DNA of 64,000 bases from Constantimarinum furrinae. Lineage in GTDB: Bacteria; Bacteroidota; Bacteroidia; Flavobacteriales; Flavobacteriaceae. Location: NCBI RefSeq assembly GCF_014295415.1, contig NZ_CP052909.1, positions 372,001-436,000 of the forward strand. Reading direction: 5' to 3'. The notes under the pieces were generated by a model. That model saw nothing but the letters and a program-made list of their open reading frames with translations. It was not told where the DNA came from and ran no database searches. A program made the position numbers and the translations under genes. How positions within the stretch are numbered: the first letter of the stretch is position 1; each line of letters begins with the position of its first letter. Shown piece by piece: positions 41,962 to 50,540 of this stretch.

Positions 41962-42975
41962 TTATATTTTTTGAGTTTGCAGCACGGTAAACGGTCTGGG
42001 TCTGTATTCTGAGGCAAGTTTAGCGATCGCTTTTATGTGTTCCGGTGTGGTACCACAACACCCTCCTATAATGTTTATAATTCCCTTCTCAAGATATTCC
42101 TTAATCTGTTGGGCCATTAGTTGCGGACTCTCGTCGTATTCACCAAAAGCATTTGGCAAACCCGCATTGGGATAGGCAGAAACAGCCAGCTGCGTACGTT
42201 TGGCTATTACCTCCAGATGCGGAGTTAACTGCTTCGCTCCAAGAGCACAATTAAAACCTACGCTCAACAATGGAATATGTGATACCGAGATCAAAAATGC
42301 TTCCGCCGTTTGCCCGGAAAGTGTTCTTCCTGAAGCATCGGTGATCGTTCCGCTTATCATCACGGGAATTTCAATATCGCGCTCCTCTTTGATCTCCTCA
42401 ATTGCAAATAGTGCGGCCTTTGCATTAAGGGTATCGAAAACTGTTTCTACCAGCAGCATATCCACACCACCGTCGATGAGCGCTTCGGCTTGTTGTTTAT
42501 AGGCGATACGCAATTCATTGAATGAGATCGCCCTGAAACCCGGATCATTTACATCGGGGGACATACTTGCCGTTTTATTCGTTGGGCCCATCGCTCCCGC
42601 TACAAAACGAGGTTTTTCAGGGTTTTTAATAGTAAACTGCTTAGCAACTTCCTTTGCAATTTTAGCCGATTTATAATTCAGTTCGTAAACCAGTTCTTCC
42701 ATATGGTAATCTGCCATCGCAATAGTAGTACCCGAAAAAGTATTGGTTTCAACGATATCGGCTCCTGCTTCAAAATATTTGTGATGTACCTCGGCTATAG
42801 CCTTAGGTTGGGTAAGCGTTAAGAGATCATTATTCCCTTTTACTGAAGTTTTCCAATCCTTAAAACGCTCTCCCCTAAAATCCTCTTCCGAGAATTTATA
42901 GCGTTGCAACATGGTTCCCATGGCACCGTCCAAAATCAGGATTCGGTCCTTCATTGCCTCAATTAATCGTTTCAT
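41962..42975 (-). CDS. Methionine synthase homocysteine-binding subunit (MetH N-terminal module)
   Basis: 337 residues from [23 protein letters not shown], the normal start of MetH; fifteen more upstream codons lie in osmC. Single homocysteine S-methyltransferase domain with the zinc-binding Cys in GFNCALG (about 242) and [11 protein letters not shown] (about 308-309). Corresponds to the first module of MetH, here on its own; the remaining modules follow after five bases. Overlaps the osmC stop by four bases. Confidence 0.92.
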   Translation of the reverse strand: MKRLIEAMKDRILILDGAMGTMLQRYKFSEEDFRGERFKDWKTSVKGNNDLLTLTQPKAIAEVHHKYFEAGADIVETNTFSGTTIAMADYHMEELVYELNYKSAKIAKEVAKQFTIKNPEKPRFVAGAMGPTNKTASMSPDVNDPGFRAISFNELRIAYKQQAEALIDGGVDMLLVETVFDTLNAKAALFAIEEIKEERDIEIPVMISGTITDASGRTLSGQTAEAFLISVSHIPLLSVGFNCALGAKQLTPHLEVIAKRTQLAVSAYPNAGLPNAFGEYDESPQLMAQQIKEYLEKGIINIIGGCCGTTPEHIKAIAKLASEYRPRPFTVLQTQKI

Positions 42976-43391
42976 AATTCGGTTCCGTTTAAAATAACGT
43001 TGTAGGTGATATTTACACAACCCGTTAATGTAAGCGATACCGAACAGTATTTTTCAAAACTCAGGGCAGCAGCACGCAATGCTTTAGCTTCAGCGATTTC
43101 ACCCTCAAGATGAACGGTAACATGAATGGCTTCAAACGGCCTGGCATCGAGATACTCTTTACGAGATCCTTCAACATCAATTTTATACGAAGTAACCTGC
43201 TGTCGTTGTTTCTTCAGTATAGAAATAATATCTATGGCATTACATCCACCAACGGCCATAAGAACTAATTCCATAGGACTTGCCCCCTGGACAATTCCAT
43301 CGGTTTTATTATCTATTAACACTGAAACATTATTTGGGCCTTTTCCTTCAAAAAGATAGTCCTGGTTAATTCGGTTAAGGGTAACTTTCAT
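42972..43391 (-). CDS. OsmC-family protein
   Basis: 139 residues with the OsmC/Ohr fold: VLIDNKTDGIVQGASPMELVLMAVGGCNAIDIISIL (first catalytic Cys region) and SFEKYCSVSLTLTGCVNI (second Cys). Members reduce organic peroxides or serve in sulfur metabolism. Placed between hom and metH in a SAM-riboswitch operon, so a role in redox or sulfur handling during methionine synthesis is plausible but unproven. Tight spacing on both sides. Confidence 0.87.
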   Translation of the reverse strand: MKVTLNRINQDYLFEGKGPNNVSVLIDNKTDGIVQGASPMELVLMAVGGCNAIDIISILKKQRQQVTSYKIDVEGSRKEYLDARPFEAIHVTVHLEGEIAEAKALRAAALSFEKYCSVSLTLTGCVNITYNVILNGTEL

Positions 43392-43396
43392 ATGCT

Positions 43397-44539
43397 TTAA
43401 TTTAATTTATCACTTAGTCGTAAAATATCTCCAAACACACCGCGCGCTGTTACTGCGGCACCGGCACCGGCACCTTGAATAACGATCGGATTTTTTCCGT
43501 AGCTTTCGGTATAGATCTCAAACAGGGAATCACTTCCCTTAAGTTGTCCTAACATACTGTTTTTAGGAACTGAAACCAAGGCAACTTCTAAGATCGCACC
43601 GTCGTGTTTTGAAAGATCCCCACGAAGGTCGCCAATATACCTTAAAACGTGATCGGGTTTCTGATTAATTCTTTTGATATGAAAAGGCACATCAAAATCG
43701 GCTAAACTTTCCAAAAATCGATCTTTAGAAACCTTCCGTAGCGATTTTGGAATTAGATTTTCTATTGCTATATCCTCAAATTCAACATAAAGGTCAAGTT
43801 CTCGGGCCAGAATTAATAGCTTGCGACCTACATCGTTTCCACAGAGATCTTCTCTAGCGTCTGGTTCGGTGAACCCTTTACATATTGCTTCCCGAAGTAC
43901 AGTACTAAATTGTTCGTTATTTTCAGAATAGGCATTAAAAATATAGCTCAATGATCCCGAAAACACCCCCTTAATACGGGTAATATTCTCCCCGGACCGA
44001 TGTAGCAATTTAATAGTATCGACTAAAGGAAGTCCTGCCCCTACGTTGGTTTCATACAAATATTCTTTGTTATTAGTTTTCAGGATCTGTCTCAGTTCAT
44101 TGTAAAAATTAAGTCCTAAGGTGTTCCCTATCTTATTTGAGGACACCAAACTAAATCCGTTTTCAACAAACGAAGTATAATGCTTCACGAAAGTTGAATT
44201 CGCCGTGTTGTCTATGAGTACCAGGTTTTCGAGATTGTGCTGCTTTGCAAAGCCGATCACTTCCTCGGGAGCATAATCTGTCCCCTTGTGTCGCTTTGTA
44301 TCCTGCCAATCGGCTTCTATTCCGTCGGCATTCAGGAGTACCGTTTTAGAATTTGCAATCGCAAAAATGTTCAAATCCAGATTTCTTCGTGAATAAATTC
44401 CGGTTTTCGCTTCAATGATCTGATCGATGAGTTTAGCACCCACATTTCCGTGACCAAAGATCGCAAGGTTTACTCGCTTCTTTTTAATTCGCTCCAGATC
44501 GATCAATGCCTTAGAAGGCGCTATTGTTTCAATATTCAT
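43397..44539 (-). CDS. hom: Homoserine dehydrogenase
   Basis: 380 residues. Rossmann fingerprint IFGHGNVGAKLIDQI (GxGxxG at about 29-34); substrate-binding blocks TNVGAGLPLVDTIK, IKGVFSGSLSYIFNAYS, ICKGFTEPDAREDLCGNDVGRKLLILAREL (the Asp-Lys active site) and GAGAGAAVTARGVFGD. There is no aspartokinase and no ACT domain, so feedback control is not built in. Supplies homoserine to the methionine branch; sits between metB and osmC, twelve and five bases from them. Confidence 0.93.
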   Translation of the reverse strand: MNIETIAPSKALIDLERIKKKRVNLAIFGHGNVGAKLIDQIIEAKTGIYSRRNLDLNIFAIANSKTVLLNADGIEADWQDTKRHKGTDYAPEEVIGFAKQHNLENLVLIDNTANSTFVKHYTSFVENGFSLVSSNKIGNTLGLNFYNELRQILKTNNKEYLYETNVGAGLPLVDTIKLLHRSGENITRIKGVFSGSLSYIFNAYSENNEQFSTVLREAICKGFTEPDAREDLCGNDVGRKLLILARELDLYVEFEDIAIENLIPKSLRKVSKDRFLESLADFDVPFHIKRINQKPDHVLRYIGDLRGDLSKHDGAILEVALVSVPKNSMLGQLKGSDSLFEIYTESYGKNPIVIQGAGAGAAVTARGVFGDILRLSDKLN

Positions 44540-44551
44540 TTCTACAGCAAT

Positions 44552-45721
44552 TTAAGTGAGTTCCAATATTTCTTGAGACCTATGCTTTGCCAATACCTTT
44601 TTTAGATCGGTGATAAGATCATTGGCATCTTCTATTCCGCAGGACAACCTGATCAACGAATCTTTTATTCCGGCATTCAGTCGTATTTCTCTAGGGATGG
44701 AAGCATGTGTCATCTGAGCCGGATGACATAACAGACTTTTCACACCTCCCAAACTTTCTGCAAGCTTGAAATAGCGTGTATTCGTGACAAATTGAACCGC
44801 TGCCTCCTGTGTATCATCTTTTAGGGTAAAGGAAACAATTCCTCCAAAGAGTCCGTTTTGCTGTTCTTTGGCTATCTCATGATTTTTATGTGACTTTAAG
44901 CCGGGGTAATGCACTTCGGAAACTTCCTCCTGTTCCTGAAGAAACAAAGCAACTTTATATGCATTTTCACACTGTTTTCTATACCGAAGGTCAAGGGTTT
45001 CGATACCACGAATAGTGAGGAAACAATCCCACGGACCGAGCACAGCACCTGAAGCATTCTGAATAAATTTAAGTTGTTCTGAAAGTTTTTCCGAAGCGGT
45101 GACCACCAATCCGGCAACCAGATCACTGTGTCCGCCAATGTATTTGGTACCGCTATGGATCACAATGTCCGCTCCAAGTGAGATGGGTTTTTGTGCAATT
45201 GGAGAGGCAAAAGTATTGTCAACCACAAGTAAAATCCTGTGTTGATTAGCCAGCTTTGAAATTGCTGCGATATCTGAAACTTTAAGTGTGGGATTGGTGG
45301 GAGATTCGATCCAGATGAATTTTGTTTTTGAGCTTATGGCCTCGGTCACATTTTCTACATGCGTGGTATCGACGTAATTTACCGTAATCCCAAGTTTTTC
45401 ATAGATATGTGTAAAGAGGCGGTATGCTCCACCATAGATGTCGTTAACAGCGACGATCTCATCCCCCGACGATAACAATTTAAGGACGGCATCGATGGCT
45501 GCCAAACCTGTTGAAAATGCGAATCCCGCATGTCCTTCTTCCAGAGACGCCACAGTATCTTCCAAGACTTGTCGGGTTGGGTTGTTGCTTCTTGCATAAT
45601 CGAATCCTTTGTTTACACCGGGGGCTTCCTGAATAAAAGTTGACGTCTGGTACACCGGAACCGAGATCGCTCCGGTTAACGGATCGGAGGGAATAGAATG
45701 AATAATTTTTGTTGCACTCAT
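44552..45721 (-). CDS. Trans-sulfuration PLP enzyme (cystathionine gamma-synthase family)
   Basis: 389 residues of the Cys/Met metabolism PLP family: YARSNNPTRQVLEDTVASLEEG, AFSTGLAAIDAVLKLL, VVDNTFASPIAQKPISLGADIVIHSGTKYIGGHSDLVAGLV (Lys in SGTKYIGGHS). Makes cystathionine or homocysteine from an acylated homoserine; gamma-synthase versus O-acylhomoserine sulfhydrylase or gamma-lyase is not certain. First gene of the methionine operon and directly controlled by the SAM-I riboswitch upstream. Confidence 0.88.
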   Translation of the reverse strand: MSATKIIHSIPSDPLTGAISVPVYQTSTFIQEAPGVNKGFDYARSNNPTRQVLEDTVASLEEGHAGFAFSTGLAAIDAVLKLLSSGDEIVAVNDIYGGAYRLFTHIYEKLGITVNYVDTTHVENVTEAISSKTKFIWIESPTNPTLKVSDIAAISKLANQHRILLVVDNTFASPIAQKPISLGADIVIHSGTKYIGGHSDLVAGLVVTASEKLSEQLKFIQNASGAVLGPWDCFLTIRGIETLDLRYRKQCENAYKVALFLQEQEEVSEVHYPGLKSHKNHEIAKEQQNGLFGGIVSFTLKDDTQEAAVQFVTNTRYFKLAESLGGVKSLLCHPAQMTHASIPREIRLNAGIKDSLIRLSCGIEDANDLITDLKKVLAKHRSQEILELT

Positions 45722-45813
45722 TTTTCTAGTTTTTTGAGTTAATAAAAGATTAAGTCAAAATGCACTTGCTGTTGGCAAATGAATTCAATAGAAAAATGTT
45801 ATTAAGAATGAGC

Positions 45814-45836
45814 CGACAATTGGTGAAAAATTGTCG
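45814..45836 (-). other. Hairpin downstream of the SAM-I aptamer
   Basis: Minus strand CGACAATT-7 bases-AATTGTCG, starting 4 bases past the aptamer 3' end. No T-run follows directly, so it is not a standard terminator; it may be the expression platform or part of a longer switch. Confidence 0.5.
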
Positions 45837-45840
45837 TGTC

Positions 45841-45955
45841 GTTATCTTTCATAAATCTTCTGTAAAAGAAAATTCAGTAGAAAGTAGCACCTTCTTTCGG
45901 GTGAAAGGGTTGCTAAGGCTTCACAGGGTCTAATCCCTCCGCCTTTCTTGATAAC
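45841..45955 (-). ncRNA. SAM-I (S-box) riboswitch upstream of the metB operon
   Basis: Minus-strand RNA of about 115 bases matching the S-box consensus: TTATCAAGA, GGCGGAGGGA, GAAGCCTTAGCAACC and AGGTGCTA. P1 is closed by GTTATC (45955-45950) pairing with GATAAC (45846-45841). It lies 120 bases upstream of the metB start. SAM binding should repress metB, hom, osmC, the two metH parts and metF (and perhaps the Rrf2 and later genes, which are spaced 0-28 bases apart). Confidence 0.9.
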
Positions 45956-46052
45956 ATTTCAATAAAGTTTTGAACTTTGTAAGCACAAATGTTGCAAAAC
46001 AAATCGCAGAAGTCCAAAATTTTTTCGGTATTTTTCAGATAATTTTTACAAA

Positions 46053-46604
46053 ATGATGCGTACCCTCTTGTATTACAGACGATTAATGTTGTTCTTATTT
46101 CTTCTTCTGTTCGGAATTGCTTCCGAAGCACAGGAGCAGGACTCGCTTCGATTTCCGGATGCGTTCTTCGGAAAATACAAAGGAACGCTCAATATTGAAG
46201 CTTCAAAAGGCAGTTCGCTGTATGCTATGGAGTTCCATTTATTGCCTACAGACAGCTCCGAAATATACAAATATACCCTCATTTACGGGGAAGGTGATAC
46301 GCGTCAGGTTCGCGATTATAGACTCTTGACCAAAGATGCCGAAAAGGGCGAATACATTGTTGACGAAAAGAATGGCATTCTGTTAGACGACAGAGTCGTG
46401 GGAAACCGAATGTATGCGATGTTCGAAGTTCAGGAAACCTTGTTGACCACTTTTATAACTTTCGAAAAGGATCGAATGATCTTTGAGATCGTTGCAACCA
46501 ACACCAAAAATAAAAACGTGTCCGGCGGTCAAACCGACAGTATTCCTAAGGTCATTTCTTATCCCATAACCACGGTTCAGCGAGCCATACTTTATAAACA
46601 ATAA
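46053..46604 (+). CDS. Exported protein of unknown function
   Basis: 183 residues. Signal peptide RLMLFLFLLLFGIASEAQ after a short basic N-terminus (the start may be Met1 or Met2). Mature part: FFGKYKGTLNI, then alternating strand-forming segments (YAMEFHLLP, YKYTLIYGEG, MYAMFEVQETLLTTFITFE), suggesting a small lipocalin-like beta-barrel. No catalytic motif or cofactor site is seen and I do not recognise the family. Sits between the metB riboswitch and the metK leader, transcribed toward metK. Confidence 0.6.
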   Translation: MMRTLLYYRRLMLFLFLLLFGIASEAQEQDSLRFPDAFFGKYKGTLNIEASKGSSLYAMEFHLLPTDSSEIYKYTLIYGEGDTRQVRDYRLLTKDAEKGEYIVDEKNGILLDDRVVGNRMYAMFEVQETLLTTFITFEKDRMIFEIVATNTKNKNVSGGQTDSIPKVISYPITTVQRAILYKQ

Positions 46605-46632
46605 TCCAGTTTTAAAGTTCTGAATTAATGTG

Positions 46633-46640
46633 TACATTTG
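46633..46640 (+). promoter_or_regulatory. metK -7 box
   Basis: TACATTTG, a perfect TAnnTTTG match, placing transcription start just before the riboswitch aptamer at about 46645-46648. Confidence 0.6.
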
Positions 46641-46644
46641 TGCG

Positions 46645-46736
46645 CTGAATGAGGAAAGATTTGACTGATTGCAACCTCAAAAAAAAATGCTAAGGCAGTG
46701 TAAACTTCCTTCGACACTTTCGTCAAATCTACCTCA
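46645..46736 (+). ncRNA. SAM-II-like riboswitch in the metK leader
   Basis: Aptamer at about 46648-46700: P1 GAGG (46651-46654)/CCTC (46675-46678) enclosing GATTTGACTGATTGCAA, then an A-rich linker and AATGCTAAGGCAG. This matches the compact SAM-II pattern (GAUUU..., AUUGCA, AAUGCUAA). Downstream, GTCAAATCT (46722-46730) and CCTCA (46732-46736) are complementary to AGATTTGAC (46657-46665) and TGAGG (46650-46654), so an alternative 14-bp pairing excludes the aptamer. A start codon follows at 46763. Confidence 0.7.
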
Positions 46737-46762
46737 CAATTTTTAAAAATCAATACTGTAGT

Positions 46763-48016
46763 ATGGCATATTTATTTACTTCGGAAAGTGTTTCTGAAGG
46801 ACACCCAGACAAGGTCGCAGATCAGATTAGTGATGCCCTTTTAGACCATTTTCTTGCTTTTGACCCCGAATCAAAGGTAGCTTGTGAAACGCTGGTAACC
46901 ACAGGGCAAGTAGTACTCGCCGGAGAGGTAAAAAGTAATACGTATCTGGATGTACAAACCATTGCCCGTGATGTGATCAATGCCATAGGCTATACCAAAG
47001 GGGCTTACCAGTTTAGTGGTAACAGCTGTGGTGTGATCTCTTTAATTCACGAGCAATCTCAGGATATAAATCAAGGAGTGGATCGTTCTTCAAAAGAAGA
47101 GCAGGGTGCCGGAGATCAGGGGATGATGTTTGGTTATGCAACTAAAGAAACAGCGAACTATATGCCGTTGGCACTCGAAATTTCACACAGTATTCTAAAA
47201 GAATTAGCGAAGCTACGACGTGAAGGAACCGAAATAGATTATTTAAGACCCGATTCTAAGAGTCAGGTAACCATTGAGTACAGCGATGACAATGTTCCTC
47301 AACGCATTGTAGCCATAGTTGTTTCCACCCAACACGATGAGTTTGATGCCGATGAGGCTATGCTTCAGAAGATAAAAAAAGATATCATTGAGATATTAAT
47401 TCCGAGAGTAAAAAAACAGCTTCCGGCGTATGTCCAGGAATTGTTTAACGACGATATTACCTATCATATAAATCCTACCGGGAAATTTGTAATTGGCGGA
47501 CCACACGGAGATACCGGTCTTACCGGGAGAAAGATCATCGTAGATACTTATGGAGGAAAGGGTGCACACGGCGGGGGAGCGTTTAGCGGAAAAGACCCGA
47601 GTAAGGTAGATAGAAGTGCTGCCTATGCTTCAAGACATATTGCAAAGAATCTGGTAGCTGCAGGAGTAGCCGACGAATTATTGGTGCAGGTATCCTATGC
47701 CATTGGAGTGGTTGAGCCAACATCAATTTTGGTAAACACTTACGGCACTTCGAAAGTGGATAAAACCGACGGCGAAATTGCCCAGATCGCATCAAAAATA
47801 TTTGATATGCGTCCGGCTGCGATCGAGTCCAGATTGAAACTAAGAAATCCTATTTATTTGGAAACTGCGGCCTATGGTCATATGGGAAGAATCCCTCAAA
47901 CCGTGACCAAAATTTTCGAGAGTCCGTATAACGGTAAAGTAGAAAAGGAAGTTGATCTGTTTACCTGGGAAAAGCTCGATTATGTGGACGAGGTACGCAA
48001 GGTATTTGGTTTGTAA
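46763..48016 (+). CDS. metK: S-adenosylmethionine synthetase
   Basis: 417 residues. Makes SAM from methionine and ATP in the cytoplasm. Signatures: [24 protein letters not shown] at the N-terminus, [12 protein letters not shown] (the GAGDQG motif near 116), [29 protein letters not shown], and [19 protein letters not shown]. Controlled by the upstream SAM-II-like leader, which closes a feedback loop with its product. Ends at a strong terminator. Confidence 0.97.
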   Translation: MAYLFTSESVSEGHPDKVADQISDALLDHFLAFDPESKVACETLVTTGQVVLAGEVKSNTYLDVQTIARDVINAIGYTKGAYQFSGNSCGVISLIHEQSQDINQGVDRSSKEEQGAGDQGMMFGYATKETANYMPLALEISHSILKELAKLRREGTEIDYLRPDSKSQVTIEYSDDNVPQRIVAIVVSTQHDEFDADEAMLQKIKKDIIEILIPRVKKQLPAYVQELFNDDITYHINPTGKFVIGGPHGDTGLTGRKIIVDTYGGKGAHGGGAFSGKDPSKVDRSAAYASRHIAKNLVAAGVADELLVQVSYAIGVVEPTSILVNTYGTSKVDKTDGEIAQIASKIFDMRPAAIESRLKLRNPIYLETAAYGHMGRIPQTVTKIFESPYNGKVEKEVDLFTWEKLDYVDEVRKVFGL

Positions 48017-48035
48017 ATACATTTTAGATCTTAAT

Positions 48036-48065
48036 AAAAAAGTCCCTGTAATCAGGGACTTTTTT
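48036..48065. terminator. Bidirectional terminator of metK and the M28 peptidase gene
   Basis: AAAAAAGTCCCTG-taat-CAGGGACTTTTTT, perfectly symmetric, between convergent stops. Confidence 0.93.
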
Positions 48066-48066
48066 A

Positions 48067-49623
48067 TTATTCGTCAATTCCGCCCTTTCGCTCGGGGCTT
48101 CTGGGTTCTGGCCAGGTTCGGCGTTCCCCTGTTCGCGGATTAATGGGCAAAACGATCTGCTCTCTGGATGCCGTGTATGGATCCTCACTGGCCATATAAA
48201 CCAGTATCGCAGTAAGGATAGCGTTGTTGCGCACATCATCAAAAATAATCTTATCGTAGGTATCTCTATTGGTGTGCCAGGTATAGTTCCAATACGACCA
48301 ATTAAGTGAACTCAGGTTAAATGCAGGTGCCCCTGCAGCCAGAAAGGAGGCATTATCTGATCCTCCACCACTGGGTCTGCCCGGGAAATTCGTTTCAATT
48401 TCGTTTGTAATTTCTTCCGGAACGGCAGATAGCCAATTATTCAAATACTCATAGGAATGTAAGAATCCGGCACCCGAGAGATTTACCACCCTTCCGGTTC
48501 CGTTATCCTGATTAAAGACCGCCTGTACGTTTTTCACGATCTCGGGGTTGTCTTCAACAAAGGCTCTGGACCCGTTTAATCCCTGCTCTTCGCTTCCCCA
48601 ATGCCCCACCAATATGGTGCGTTTGGGGTTGGGGTACATTTTCTTCAGGATTCTCATGGCCTCCATCATCACCAGCGTACCGGTACCATTATCTGTAGCA
48701 CCCGTTCCTCCGTCCCACGAATCGAAATGAGCCGAGAGAATCACATACTCGTTTGGCTTTTCTGAACCTTTTATTTCAGCGATTGTGTTGTAGGTAGGAA
48801 CTACACCCAATTCCTTGGATTCTGCTACGATCTTGATCTTAGGTTTATCTCCGTATTCCACCATTCGATATAACATCGTATAATCTTCAAGTTCCAGATC
48901 TACAGCGGGAATCTTTTTAGTTCGAGCACTGAAAATTTTATTGACACCAAATCCTTTAGACCAGTTACAGGAAACAATACCTGACGCACCGGCATTTTCG
49001 AGAACTTCTATTATGGTTCTGCTGTTATATCCGGTACGTTTCATATTATCGTTCCATGCGTTACTTTGTGCCTCACGTTCCTCCTTCATTTTTTTAAATG
49101 AAGCTTCTGTCGCAAATTCTTCCCAATTGTAATCCGGTCTGCCCGTCATCTGATTCATAGATATCATCACTAATTTTCCCTTTACATTAGGCAACCATTT
49201 TTGAAAATCCATAGAATCTTTTACCTGTGGTAATACGATCAATTCTGCTGCTACACCTCCTTTAGGAGTTCCAGGATTCCAGGCGAGTTGTGTTCCTTTC
49301 AATGTTTGAACTCTTGGATAGATCATGTCTATATGAGTGATTCCGCGTTCCCAGCCACGCCATTCTCCCCAGGCTTCATTTCGGGCGTCAACTCCCCATT
49401 TGCCATACGTAGTAACAGCCCAGTCATGTGCTTTTTTCATTTGAGGAGTCCCAACAAGTCTGGGACCGATCACGTCCATTAGCTCATGTGCTAAGCGTTC
49501 CAGTTGTGAGTTTTCATTCGCCTCTTTAATAATATTTTCTACAACAGGATCTGCGGCCTGTGCATAGACGGGTGCTCCCAGGAACAGGAGACCGATGATA
49601 GATAGTACGTAAATTTTTTTCAT
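48067..49623 (-). CDS. Exported M28-family metallopeptidase
   Basis: 518 residues with signal peptide MKKIYVLSIIGLLFLGAPVYAQA. A PA-like insert precedes the M28 catalytic domain, whose di-zinc ligands are visible: His in SAHFDSWDGG, Asp in GATDNGTGT, Glu-Glu in WGSEEQGLNG, and a later His near TWHTNRDTYD. Aminopeptidase or carboxypeptidase of unknown specificity acting in the periplasm or outside. Transcribed after the response-regulator gene but separated by 78 bases that include a TTAGATA-ttgc-TATCTAA inverted repeat (49638-49655), so it may have its own promoter. Confidence 0.88.
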   Translation of the reverse strand: MKKIYVLSIIGLLFLGAPVYAQAADPVVENIIKEANENSQLERLAHELMDVIGPRLVGTPQMKKAHDWAVTTYGKWGVDARNEAWGEWRGWERGITHIDMIYPRVQTLKGTQLAWNPGTPKGGVAAELIVLPQVKDSMDFQKWLPNVKGKLVMISMNQMTGRPDYNWEEFATEASFKKMKEEREAQSNAWNDNMKRTGYNSRTIIEVLENAGASGIVSCNWSKGFGVNKIFSARTKKIPAVDLELEDYTMLYRMVEYGDKPKIKIVAESKELGVVPTYNTIAEIKGSEKPNEYVILSAHFDSWDGGTGATDNGTGTLVMMEAMRILKKMYPNPKRTILVGHWGSEEQGLNGSRAFVEDNPEIVKNVQAVFNQDNGTGRVVNLSGAGFLHSYEYLNNWLSAVPEEITNEIETNFPGRPSGGGSDNASFLAAGAPAFNLSSLNWSYWNYTWHTNRDTYDKIIFDDVRNNAILTAILVYMASEDPYTASREQIVLPINPRTGERRTWPEPRSPERKGGIDE

Positions 49624-49701
49624 GAAGAATTGTGTAGTTAGATATTGCTATCTAAAATTACAACTATTTTAATTAGCGACAGAACTACGAAAACCGATTG
49701 A

Positions 49702-50352
49702 TCATATAATATTCTGATTCTTGGCCTTTTGTACAGCTTCAATTTTAGAATGCACCTGTAGCTTCTTGTAGATATTTTCTATGTGTTTGCGTACGGTACT
49801 TGGTGAAAGAAACAGATTGTCGGCAATGGCGGTATAGCTTAGACCCTTACTCAATTGCTCCAGAACCTCTACTTCTCTTTTGGACAGGGAAATCTCTTCC
49901 TGATCCTTCAGGTTCGTAATAGCGACAGGGTTTCTGAGCAATTTGAGGGTTTTTAAGGCGATGGAGGGATTCATTGCTGCGCCACCGTTAAGGGTCTCCT
50001 GTATCCCTTCATAGAGATCGGTGGGATTTATTTCTTTCAGTAAATAGCCATCGGCTCCGGCCTTTATTGCATTAAAAATATGCTCGTCGTTGTCGAATGC
50101 CGTAAGCATAATAATTTTTATCTGCGGATATTTTTGTTTTACCAATTGGGTGGTATCTATACCATTCAGGATCGGCATTTCGATATCCATCAGAATAAGA
50201 TCTACATTATGATTGACTTCAAGTTTTTCTAAGAGTTCACTTCCATTCAATGAAGTATGTTTCACCGAAATATCATCAAAAAAGGACAGCTTCTCTTTAA
50301 TTGCATGAATTAAAAAACTATTATCATCTACTATGGCTATTTTTAAATTCAT
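49702..50352 (-). CDS. NarL/LuxR-family response regulator, probable activator of the palindrome regulon
   Basis: 216 residues. Receiver domain (about 1-125) with an intact phosphorylation site (Asp56 in LILMDIEMP), acidic pair Asp9-Asp10 and Lys in GYLLKEIN; LuxR-type DNA-binding domain (about 150-212: LSKREVEVLEQLSKGLSYTAIADNLFLSPSTVRKHIENIYKKL). No histidine kinase is adjacent, so the partner is elsewhere. An 18-bp palindrome lies 55 bp upstream of its own start and four more precede nearby exported-protein operons, pointing to autoregulation and local control; this link is inference. Confidence 0.9.
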   Translation of the reverse strand: MNLKIAIVDDNSFLIHAIKEKLSFFDDISVKHTSLNGSELLEKLEVNHNVDLILMDIEMPILNGIDTTQLVKQKYPQIKIIMLTAFDNDEHIFNAIKAGADGYLLKEINPTDLYEGIQETLNGGAAMNPSIALKTLKLLRNPVAITNLKDQEEISLSKREVEVLEQLSKGLSYTAIADNLFLSPSTVRKHIENIYKKLQVHSKIEAVQKAKNQNII

Positions 50353-50406
50353 GGGTAATTAACTTGTAAATTGAAATCTAAGGTAACATAAAATATTTGT
50401 AGTGAT

Positions 50407-50424
50407 ATAAGGCATTTGGCGTAT
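50407..50424 (-). promoter_or_regulatory. Palindromic operator (site a), response-regulator promoter
   Basis: Plus strand ATAAGGCATTTGGCGTAT, 15 of 18 identical to the consensus. 55 bp upstream of the start and 21 bp upstream of a TACCTTAG -7-like box. Confidence 0.65.
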
Positions 50425-50489
50425 TTCTTTGCGAGGCAATAACAGACGAATTGTATCTATAATTTGACATATAAGACGCACTCATAAAA

Positions 50490-50513
50490 AAAACACGGCG
50501 AGTGCCGTGTTTT
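50490..50513 (-). terminator. Terminator after the first MORN gene
   Basis: Minus strand AAAACACGGC-actc-GCCGTGTTTT with a long T-run, 28 bases after the stop. The rest of the 188-bp gap between this gene and the regulator gene holds operator a and nothing else evident. Confidence 0.88.
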
Positions 50514-50540
50514 CCTACACAAACCACAAAACGGTAGCTC

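Noticed and set aside
49638-49655. TTAGATA-ttgc-TATCTAA palindrome before the M28 peptidase as a sixth regulon site
   Set aside because: Sequence and position differ (about 15-32 bp from the start) and it lacks the GGCAATTG core.
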